From Pholiota molesta (Eukaryota > Basidiomycota > Agaricomycetes > Agaricales > Strophariaceae), in NCBI GenBank assembly GCA_014925825.1, contig JACGCK010000005.1:1178001-1242000 (forward strand): a stretch of DNA of 64,000 bases, read 5' to 3'. The notes beneath the pieces were generated by a model. That model worked only from the letters and a program-made list of their open reading frames with translations, had not been told where the DNA came from and did no database searches. Position numbers and translations under genes: made by a program. Below are positions 1-9,346 of this stretch, piece by piece; position 1 is the stretch's first letter, and every line of letters starts with the position of its first letter.

Positions 1-560
1 AGAGTATACTGGATATGCCATGTGCGTTTCACCGAGCATCCTGTCTTGCAACAACTATCTAGAGGTTTGAACAATGGAAAATCATGAAGCCAAAGTCAGT
101 TACACGTTCTCGGATGCACATTCTGGATGTTGAGAACATGGTATTACGATAACGGAGTTTAGATGTCAGATTACGGCACAGGGTAGCAGAATACATGGGA
201 GTTGTCTACAAGTTTGAGAGTTATTCAGGAATATAAACCTTCAGTGGAGGAGACCCAATCGCCACATGGTCAAATTAAGCGCCCGTTGATTTAAGTTGGA
301 AGTTCAAACGTTCAAGCCTGAGGGCGTATGATTCGAAAAATTCCCCCACAGAGAACTCAATGATGAAGCTGTCCATACATGCCCAGGCTGTTTTGTATGC
401 CGATGACTAAGATATTGAATACCAATATATAGTACAGAATGATCTAACAGAGCATTGAAGTCGTAGTCTACCTTTTGGAGCCGTTATCTGTGAAGATGTT
501 TTATTTTAGAGGCAAGGATGTACTTGTAGTTAGTATAATAAGGGCCCATGTCTAACGGCA
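1..560 (+). pseudogene. Relic of the 3' part of the membrane-protein gene at 3.0-4.2 kb
   Basis: Non-coding by eye, but alignable with the end of the disrupted gene at 3046-4162. Both start with AGAGTAT (1 and 3895), both pass through a stretch like CAAC..TATCT..TTGAA (about 50-75 and 3970-3990), and both then share a GGATGTTGAGAA block (125 and 4023), an ACGGCAC..AGAATAC..GG block and a CAAATTAAGCGCCCGT / CAGAATTAGGCGCCCGT block (about 272 and 4155). Stops occur in every frame and there are many indels, so this is an old duplicate fragment, continuing left of the window. Confidence 0.5.
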
Positions 561-1995
561 TCGACTCTTAAAATCCAGGCTGTGTTCGCCTTGCCATTTA
601 AATATTGGTTAGAAATAGATTACGATTATATGAGAGGTAGTTCAATGGTCCCTGCTGATCCTCCCACTGACTCGGGATGTGGGGCAAAGGTCGATATGCT
701 ATATATGGTAATCTTCCGTGGGAACGGCCTTTTCAAACGGACCTGTAGCGGAGTTGGAAGATAATTTTAAGTTGGCGCCGAATGATTATGGTACCCCAAG
801 GTACCCCAGTCCGCCCACAACTTCTGCCCACAAGCCAAAGTTATCCAATACGGCATACCACCTCTACCTTGGCTGGAAACCCACATGCTCTGCCTTTTAA
901 ATGCCGCTTTATTGGGCTTTGACCTCCACCTTTGCTCCACCTTCATTCTGGGTCTTTCAAGACACTGTTCTTGGCGAAAGAATTCTCAATTCCTGTTCGA
1001 TTGCCTCTGGTGCTGGGCCGTTGAATCTCCTCGTTGTCCTTGTGGTGTGGAAAACGAGGCACCACCGGTGCTACCGGTGATACGGTCCGTTTTGGGCTGG
1101 GCATGTAATAGTGCCGAAAGTGTCATTTTACCTTTGAAACATGGAATCGAGAAGCGAGTAGACGTCTGAGAAGCCTGTCGGACGTACCTCGCGTACAAAG
1201 AGATCTCCTCCATACCAGATGGGCAACACGCACTATGACAATGGCAAATGAGTATCGCTCGGACCTAAAAGAGAATACTTATTAAACCGGGAGATAGCAA
1301 AAACGCGGAAACCATTGCCGACTCATATCATCTACAGGAGAGGAGGCTCTTTGGATAATTAAATTTCATTAAAAGGCGGTTCTCAGAACAGCTTCTCTTT
1401 GTGGGTCCGTACGGGCGCCTCACTGCCACGCGATACGCATCAGAAGGCGCTATAGCGGCGTGCGTATCACGTGTATTCCGGCATAACCCAAACAACCGAA
1501 CCGGACCGGTCGACTTCGGCATTTCTGAAGGAGGAGACCGAAGGTTGGCGCTTAGTGTCGAAACAACACTATAAATAGGCGATGGTTGATGTACCGCGCC
1601 AATTCTAAAAACAGAACTGTCGCGTGAGCCTTCGTTGGCCAGTGATAGGACTCTAAACACAGGGGGCACTAAAGAGAAACCCAAAAGGAAATACCCTTGG
1701 ACCATACCATGTGGGACTTGGGTCATCAGGTCAAAACCCTAGACCCAAGCTTCGCTTAGACTGTTTGTTCTTTCTTTGTTTCTATTTTATTTTCAGAGAT
1801 ATCGCATACAACCCATGTACTATAAATTAGCGTCGCTTTTACCTGTAATAACAAGCAATTGGTACCCATTAGATCACAAAGAGGCGTTGCGCCCTAGTTG
1901 AGATAATAGGATAAATATCGTTTGACTTCAGAGTTTGAAAGAGAATCCAAAGAGTTGCATCAGAGAGTTCAGAGAGTAAAAGAGAGATCAGATTT
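561..1995. other. No supportable gene
   Basis: Open frames here are short and show no recognisable motif, codon pattern or splice pattern. The longest is a 132-codon minus frame at 1328-1726. The 1740-1990 part is A/G-rich (runs of AGAGA) and looks like a leader or LTR-type sequence, but no second copy exists in the window to prove this. Confidence 0.4.
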
Positions 1996-2106
1996 GGAAG
2001 TCATACGGACAGAGTGCCGTCGGTAGTCATACAGCCAGTGTTGCTGTGGTAGTCATAGTGGTCAGAAACCCACTCGGTAGCCATACAGTCGCAGTGACTG
2101 TGGAAT
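1996..2106. repeat. Four tandem hairpin units, 26-28 bp each
   Basis: Four imperfect units each begin with GTAGTCAT or a variant (AGTCAT at 1999, 2025 and 2051; AGCCAT at 2079). In each, that box is followed directly by a short perfect inverted repeat: ACGG/CCGT (2005-2008, 2017-2020), ACAGC/GCTGT (2031-2035, 2043-2047), AGTGG/CCACT (2057-2061, 2070-2074) and ACAGTC/GACTGT (2085-2090, 2096-2101). The stems differ in sequence from unit to unit while pairing is kept. No protein frame explains it. Function unknown. Confidence 0.6.
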
Positions 2107-3045
2107 AGTCGAAAAGTGAACGACGACGTCCATCTCTTTCTCTTGTTTGACTCTTAAACTCGACGATTGTCATTCGCATTCGCAGTTGGATCATCAGAGA
2201 ACCCTAAAACACTTATAAACCCATACACTTTACTTGTTCACCCAGTGATAAGTTCAAAGTTCAAAGTTTCCAAAACTAAAAGCCTCTGAATATATCCCTA
2301 AACCCTATACAAACGAACTTGGGGCATTGATATCGTTCTGAGATAAGTCATTAAGACACCCCACCTAGTACCCCACCCTAAAGAGAAGGTTTCTTTGTTT
2401 TGTTTGAGAGCGTCGCTCGATCTCAGAGTATAGATCTCACTCCGCTGGTGTTGTGTGTGTTTTGATTTCGTGTCTTGCCCGATAGCAAGCCTCTCACCGG
2501 TGGATTTGATATTGCACAAACGAGATAACATTCAATATATCGATGACTGATACTGAATCAGAAATTCTTTGACCGTGAATTTCTCAGCTGTCGTGGTCCC
2601 GCCATAATTACTTTGACAGAATCATAATATCTACACGTATTCTTGGTGCAATGTTTGACATTCACTACAATGTGTGGCATACATCGTCTCTCACGCACTG
2701 CCAGCCATGGCTGTTTTCAAGCAAACGAAATTGAATGTGCACATGCTCGTGATCTTTTTTGCTTCTCAAGAGTAGCATGTTCAAAAACTTCCCCTGCTCA
2801 TGATCAATAGTATTCTATCTGTCATAGTTTATGGCCCGAATCGTGTCGCTCACCGTGAATAGTTCAAGTTTACCCAGCACAAACTCCTGCAGCTCTGTTT
2901 TTATGCCTTGCGCCAATTTGGGATAATGCTCGTCGGTTGACTTCAGGCTTCCAATTATTCATCGCCCTCAGAGCCCACTGATGGACGATGGCCGTAGCTC
3001 CCAGCCTTAAGTTGGCTACACTAAATGCCCGGAAATCTAGTGTAG
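2107..3045. other. No supportable gene
   Basis: AT-rich sequence without a convincing ORF. A single CCCTAAACCCT (about 2297) is not a telomere array. The 5' exon or exons of the disrupted gene that follows should lie here but cannot be fixed. Confidence 0.35.
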
Positions 3046-4162
3046 ATTCAACGACATCAGGAATCCAAGCCTTCAAGCTTCGGCGCCAGTCTCCAGAATC
3101 GTCCGCGCAAGGCTTATCTGATCGATGCAGAACAAGTCCGGGTCCGTACCAACCCACGCACATGGCAAAAGCGTCCCAATTTCAAGGTGAAGCGTCAAGC
3201 CTCGGCGACACTGCCCACGAGCATTACCTCTACTACACCAATAGCCACCACTGAGACCGGCGTATCGACGACATCCCAACTTGGGCTTTCTCAATCTCCT
3301 CCCCCCAAAATTACTTTAACAATTACACCGTCCATCATCTTCATAATCCCATCCATAGTGGTCACAGTTTCTCATCTGCAGCTCCCCGGGGCTCCGAGTG
3401 GCACAAATCAAGTTTCACTCCCTGCTGGAAGCGGGATCATGACGACAATACCAGGCGCTCTTCCTGGCCAAATAGTGACGACAACAGTCTCTCCTGGCTT
3501 TGGACCTAGCATCACATTATCATCTCCCCTTCCACCCGGAACCCCTACCAACAGTAGCTCGGATCTTGGTACGAGTGCAAGCTCCAGGACTAGATTGGTC
3601 CCTATCATTGTTGGCAGCGTTATAGGCGGTCTTATTCCTTTTGTGTTCCTGCTTTGTGTATTTTTACGATGGAGGAAGCACCAAAGGAGGAGAAGGCCGA
3701 TGCTCCTTGCCGATCCTTTCCCAGAAGTGAGAGCAACGACAGGACAACAAGGCAGCAGTTTCATAAACATGCCTCAGCCATCAGCTTTTGGTGCCGCAAT
3801 GGTCGCTAGCAGCTCTGGCACGTCGAGCCCATGACCCGCCAAGTTTGCTAATCTCTATCCTGCCAATCCCCAGGAAAACCAAGCACGTCAAGAGAGTATC
3901 TCGACCACGAATTCTCCGGGATCTAATCCTTCTCCTCAAGGTACTATGCTTGAAATCCAAGCTCTACGGCAACGTATCTTGGAAGTTGAAAATATGGCGT
4001 TATGACAAGTTACAACGGGTTGCGGATGTTGAGAATACGGCACGGGTTGGACAGAATACAGGGGAACTGTCTACGGATCCAAGAATTGCCCGTGCCTCGG
4101 AATCACCACCTGAATATGCATCCCCAGTGGACGAAACCGTGCCACCAAACGGACAGAATTAG
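3046..4162 (+). pseudogene. Disrupted single-pass membrane protein with Ser/Thr-rich ectodomain
   Basis: An open frame running from about 3046 encodes a long Ser/Thr/Pro-rich stretch, then one hydrophobic helix (about 3595-3670, LVPIIVGSVIGGLIPFVFL) followed by a basic stop-transfer cluster (RWRKHQRRRR) and a cytoplasmic tail. This is the usual plan of the many mushroom cell-surface or stress-sensor-like proteins; no specific function is claimed. The frame stops at TGA 3832-3834, yet the same frame continues afterwards with coherent coding (QENQARQESISTTNS.., then the coiled-coil-like LEIQALRQRILEVEN) to 4005. The usual type of tail (SPPEYASPVDE, ending 4162) then lies in another frame. So there is one in-frame stop and one frameshift of the opposite sign from the one-base losses elsewhere in the window. 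With the relic at 1-560, genuine decay is likely. The true start is not identified; GTG at 3187 is not a start in fungi. Confidence 0.55.
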
Positions 4163-4373
4163 GCGCCCGTCACGGTGTCAGTCTGTCATTTCTATTTTAG
4201 GACGTAAAATTACAGGACTCATCAGCCACTTATATCAGGGAGTGGTCCCAGATATTTGTACGATCTCTCCGTTTCCATGTATATCGTAGACCAACTCATA
4301 GTGCAGTACTCAAGTGGCGACATTTAATGCAACTTGCTGTTGAGCCTGATGATTTATCCGACACTGGCAGTTA

Positions 4374-5444
4374 CACGTCGGGGGTGCCAAACTTTGGAGG
4401 CCCTCTAAAGGTTGGTCCCAAAGGTTGACCCAAAGGTTATATATGGAATTAGCTATGAAATAAATTTATATTTTATCTGCGGAGTGTAGTTATAGAACGT
4501 CCCACTTGTAATCTTCGGAATAATGTGTGCACCCCATCTGTAGAAAATTCTAAATATTTTCTGCAAAGACAACTTACAGATTGGTCTAAATTATAACTTC
4601 GGGATTTTCTGTGGAGACCTTTCATATTTAATCTGTGGGGACCTCCTATAGAGAATTGCGCAGATAACCTGTAGGCCAACATATGCAGAGACCCCACAGA
4701 TTATCTGCAGATAAGATTTAAAGATAAATACATATCTTATCTGTAGAATAATCTGCAGAGACCCTCTACAGATTATCTATAGATTGACTTTGCAGTGATC
4801 TCCAAATGTTTCTCCATAGATAATCTGTAGAGACTCTCTACAGAAAATGCCCGCTCATCACCCGCTCATCGCCCGCTCATCCTCGGATCATCCCCAGGCG
4901 GCGGCTGAGTGTGCCGTGAGCGGGAATTCAATTGGGGATGATCCGGGGATGAGCGGGTGATGAGCGGGCATTTTCTGTAGAGAGTCTCTACAGATTATCT
5001 ATGGAGAAACATTTGGAGATCACTGCAAAGTCAATCTATAGATAATCTGTAGAGGGTCTCTGCAGATTATTCTACAGATAAGATATGTATTTATCTTTAA
5101 ATCTTATCTGCAGATAATCTGTGGGGTCTCTGCATATGTTGGCCTACAGGTTATCTGCGCAATTCTCTATAGGAGGTCCCCACAGATTAAATATGAAAGG
5201 TCTCCACAGAAAATCCCGAAGTTATAATTTAGACCAATCTGTAAGTTGTCTTTGCAGAAAATATTTAGAATTTTCTACAGATGGGGTGCACACATTATTC
5301 CGAAGATTACAAGTGGGACGTTCTATAACTACACTCCACAGATAAAATATAAATTTATTTCATAGCTAATTCCATATATAACCTTTGGGTCAACCTTTGG
5401 GACCAATCTTTAGAGGGCCTCTAAAGATTGGCACCCCCGACGTG
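4374..5444. mobile_element. Palindromic (foldback/MITE-like) element, 1,071 bp
   Basis: The left arm 4374-4895 and right arm 4934-5444 are inverted copies of each other, separated by a 38-bp spacer (4896-4933). By eye there are about five mismatches plus one 11-bp difference: the left arm carries an extra copy of the short unit CGCCCGCTCAT. The ends are CACGTCGGGGGTGCC and its complement, and the element is flanked by TTA on both sides (4371-4373 and 5445-5447). A TTA/TAA duplication is the signature of PIF/Harbinger-type insertion, so a non-autonomous element of that superfamily is the best guess. Smaller nested inverted motifs (CAGATTATCTGTAGAGA-like) recur inside each arm. The 74-codon ORFs in the arms are mirror shadows, not genes. 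Confidence 0.85.
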
Positions 5445-5694
5445 TTAGAAACCTAGAAAGCTGTCCAGGCCAAGTTATTGCCTATTAGATTTCGGGTCCC
5501 AAAAATTGCACAACACAAGTAATTATTGACAAGTTTTTCGAGATATAGAACGGAGATGATACGCTATGATACGCATACTTGAATGGGATTTCAATTTGCC
5601 TCCGCAGTTGATCAGAGCACAATTGTGATTGCTAACGTAAGGCGTGGCTTCTTTCCCCTTGCCATTAACGGTGCCGGTGATTGGCCAACCAGAA

Positions 5695-7209
5695 ATGTCG
5701 CTGAGAATAAAGATCCCACCTCCGGTTAGACAGCAGCCACCACCATCTAGCGCCGAAGAACCTATGGAGGTACCCCCTCCAGCCAACCCCCTTGCTATTG
5801 AACTCATCCTTTCACTTACAGGGCTCAACGTCCGCCAAGTCACAGCGCAACCGCAAGCGTCCCAAGAGGTACATCGAAGACGACGAGGGCCCCGAACCGG
5901 AGCGGAAAGTTGCGCGGACTTCAACTGCTGGAAAAGCGCGCAAGCAAAGTACAGCGGAGCCTGAGCCGAATGATGAGGATCCTGCGCCTTCCGCCGATGT
6001 TGAGGTTGATGTGGTTATGAATGACGCAACCGACGAGGCGGAGAAAGACGCGGAAGACTATCATTCGGAACACTCATCTGAAAGGAATGTCTCCTCAGCC
6101 GAGGCTCAATCCAAGGCGACAAAGTCTAAAGGCAAAGCCCGTGTTCCCGCCCCACCTGCTAAGAAGAAGATTCAGAAGCGGAATGTGGTGGTCTCGGAAT
6201 CAGAGGACGAAGACGACTACATGGACGTGGCAGTGGACGTTGTAGCTGAAGATGAAGACGATGAAGACTATTACTCGCCGGAGGAGAAGTCGACGAAGGC
6301 TTTCAAAGGCAAGGCGAAAGCATCATCCGCTAAATCCACCACTGGCAAGCGGAAGGCCAAGGCAGAGCCGAGCGAAACGGGGCATTCTGGTAGTGACAAA
6401 AAGTCGGGTGGATTATCTGCCACAACTAAGAAGAAACCCAAAGTACTACCCAAGCACGAAGAAATACCGGTTGACATCGTTGGGGAGTCTGCTGCCGATG
6501 GTTCTGCTAATATCGAGCGCCCCAGCCCGGCTACAACGAAACAGGATTCTCCTATGCCCACAGTGGCTCCAAAAAAGCCAAAGCTACCCACCATCAAGAA
6601 GACGAAGCTACCGAGTGCCCCTGGCGTCAATACGCCTCTATCAGCCACATCTTCCACCAGTAAATTACCCTTGGAGCTTGGCCTCAACACCAAGCTAAAT
6701 CATGACGGAATTCGCAAGACCTTGATCAACAAGACAGACGTCGATCTTTCCGATAAATCTGTCTATCAGGAACTCTTTTCAAAGATGGTATGTAGTTACA
6801 CCTTCGTTTTGCTCCATTTTTCACTCATTTCGTTTGGTTCTCAGGCTGGCGAAGGTGGAACGCCGCGACGAACAAAAGAAGACGAACGGCGCAGGGAGTT
6901 GAATCGAATGAGGGAAGAGTTCAAAGCCAAAAGAACGGAAGAAGCAGTTCGTGGACCATACTATTGTTCTTATCGACTTGATATGTTAATGACGAACCAT
7001 AGCGAAATTCTTTTGATTTGCAAGCCCAATACGACAAGATCTCGCGCTTTGAAGATAAGCTAAGGGCAGAACGAAGTTCTGCTTTGTGGCCTAATTTCTT
7101 GGGTGCCAAATGGCGGGAAGAATACGAGAGGGAGAGGAGACGACAGAAAGAACAACAACAATGGCAGGGCGCTTCGATGGAGGGTAGGGAAGAAGGAGAA
7201 GTTCACTGA
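5695..7209 (+). CDS. Lysine/acidic-rich nuclear-type protein, function unknown
   Basis: Four exons: 5695-5769, 5822-6787, 6845-6946 and 7003-7209. All junctions are GT-AG and keep frame, giving about 449 residues. The N-terminus (MSLRIKIPPPVRQ) leads into a long low-complexity region alternating acidic blocks and KKxK/KRK clusters, with PERK and KKKPK-like nuclear localisation patterns. The C-terminal third is the only ordered-looking part: ELGLNTKLNHDGIRKTLIN, KSVYQELFSKM, and a charged helix rich in R/E/K that ends WREEYERERRRQKEQQQW. The composition suggests a chromatin or nucleolar protein, but I do not recognise a domain and assign no function. The start is chosen because the first exon opens with ATG and joins the big exon in frame. 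Confidence 0.8.
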
Positions 7210-7985
7210 TGAGATTATTTATTTAGAATTTTGGCAGGTTCACACATTTGCTCTGGTTTCGTATCATATTCCCTCTCCGCATTAGCTTTGATTGTAACAT
7301 TAGCCTCATGTTTGCATACTATACATTCAATATTGCCCGCATTACTGAGCGCATCCAATGCATCCAAGCCGGAGATCTAAGTTCCTACTCTGATAATAAT
7401 TTCCCCCTCACGATAAATATCCACTCAAAACGATGCGTTCAACCGTATTCTCTATTTTTCTTGCTTTTATCATTCAGTTGTATTTGCTCAGAACATGATG
7501 TTCATAGCATAGCAGGGGCGTACATTGCACCCGCTTTATGCTTCGGAACCAGATCGACAGCTGTCTTACCCCAGGCATGGTTTTCTTTCGATTCGCTAGA
7601 AAACAAACGAGGTCTCGATTCAATGAGCGTGATAGCGCATAAAGAATGGCAAAAGAGGAGAGGACAGTTCACAGAGAAAGCAGATGCGAGAGGTACAAGA
7701 TCATGGGCCGATAAGATGAGAGATACATAGTAATTCCAGCAACGTGTACAATTTGAACTTGCACGAAACAGAACAGATACATTGAGATTGAGAAGTGTAG
7801 CAAGCAGGTTAGATCCTTGGAGTACACCATTTTCTCTGAATAAATGACTGAATCCCGAGGCTGCAGGCAGCAGCTAGCGACTGGTAGGAGAAAGTAACAT
7901 CCAATAGTTTTAACTGTCGGAAGATCTGGATATGTAAGTAAGTAGTATCCAACTCCATTGTCATTGAGATCGTTACTATCCAGAG
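7210..7985. other. Convergent 3' intergenic region
   Basis: AT-rich sequence between the stop codons of the converging genes at 7209 and 7986. It holds their 3' UTRs. No coding signal was found on either strand. Confidence 0.5.
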
Positions 7986-9191
7986 TCACCGTGAACTAGG
8001 AACATTTTCTATGTTCTCCAGTGATTCTAAAACTCTGGCAGCAGCCTTGTCAATCTGCTCAAAACAGGTCGTGTACCAGACGTTTGATTTATCGCGGGAG
8101 CCTTTAGATAACGACAGGTTATTCATTTGTTCATCCAATGATTTTTCTTGAGGGGATATCGTAGTTTGGATATGTTTGATGACATCCTTGAAGGACTCTA
8201 CGTAGAGCCTGACGTTCGAGACTTGCTGGGGCGCATAGGTCGAAGAAATGAGGTCGTCGAAGGCTGCTAGTAGTTTTCCTGAGAGGGAACCAAGTTTATC
8301 GAGTGCGTGACTGTCTTTTACACGTGTATCGGATGATAGGATATCCTTGATGACTCGTTTATGGAGAAGAAGGGCTATTTTGACTAAAGCTTGCACCTAA
8401 AAAGGATTAGTTAGTTCATTATGAGGAATATTTTGCTAATGTTGCACCTTTTCCGTGATTATTAGCTCAGCTGGAGATAATTTCTGGTTCGATGAGATTC
8501 CTAGTTCGGACCAGCCATCGTCAAAGTCTTCTTCGTCGTCATCCAGTTTATCTTCTTCAGCACTAGGAGGCTTGCACATCTCTTGAATTTCTTCAACTGC
8601 GTCTGCCAACGAATCTTGATCGCGTACGAATATTTTGCGGACTGCATCGCGATTATTGAGGGACAAGCCACCAGTCTTCCTTGCATTGTCGATGAGTTCG
8701 TGAATCTCACCAGTCCTTACAAGATATTCCTCCGTTGTATTGGTACTTGTAGCTGACGAGGATTGGAGCGTTATGCCAAGTGCTTGAACAGCGCCAATCA
8801 CGCCATGAGCGACTTTTTCGTATTCCTGAACGATCGTAGCACCTTCTTTTGCGCGCATGAGGCGGATGGAATGCACAAGGGCAGCGACATTGCTCGTGAG
8901 ATCTTTGAGTGGGATGAGTGATGCCTTGTGATGCGGCGAGGAAGGCTTAAGTGAGAGCGCTACTTTTGTTGTTGCTGCATAGATGATAGATAAGATGGAA
9001 ACGAAATCCGTTCGAAGAGTAACGAAGTCAGATGTTGGATAATCTCCGATCTCATCCAGTGCTTCAGAAAGGCCTTTCAAGGCAGCAGCGCAGCTTTCGA
9101 CAAGGAGAGTGAGAGATAACGCGGCTATAGAAGAATTAGAATATAAAACTCATGGAACAGGTTGCACAATACCTTTCTGAATGTCGGACAT
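7986..9191 (-). CDS. GCIP-domain (cyclin-D1-binding protein 1-like) protein
   Basis: Three exons read 9191-9173, 9123-8448 and 8396-7986, all GT-AG, giving about 368 residues starting MSDIQK. The protein is helical throughout. Its acidic linker (EEDKLDDDEEDFDDGWSEL) followed by a leucine-rich helical tail (ALVKIALLLHKRVIKDIL) matches the layout of the Grap2/cyclin-D-interacting family (CCNDBP1/GCIP), whose members bind cyclins and HLH proteins in animals. In fungi the role is not established, so a cell-cycle function is inference only. It is divergent from YME1 with 155 bp between the two start codons. Confidence 0.72.
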
Positions 9192-9346
9192 GGGGAGGAG
9201 GACATGATGGTGAGTGAGCTCAAAAAGATGCTCTCAAAATGGGAAGAGATGCAGATCACATGATAAAGTGACGTGCACCCGGCAGGCGGGCGAGCGGCAC
9301 TTTTCTTGAGTAGACTAAGAGACGATCCCCCTCCTAGCACGCCGGG
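9192..9346. promoter_or_regulatory. Short bidirectional promoter between the GCIP gene and YME1
   Basis: Only 155 bp separate the two divergent ATGs. The stretch contains TCACATGA and GTGACGTGCAC (E-box/CRE-like cores), but no TATA box is evident. Shared regulation is inferred from geometry only. Confidence 0.45.

Noticed and set aside
1328..1726. 132-codon minus-strand ORF
   Set aside because: No domain, no splice context, no sign of coding composition, in a region of relics.
2296..2306. Telomere-like CCCTAAACCCT
   Set aside because: Less than two units, no array.
4473..5345. Two identical 74-codon ORFs on opposite strands
   Set aside because: They are the same stretch read in the two arms of the palindrome; no codon or motif evidence for a protein.
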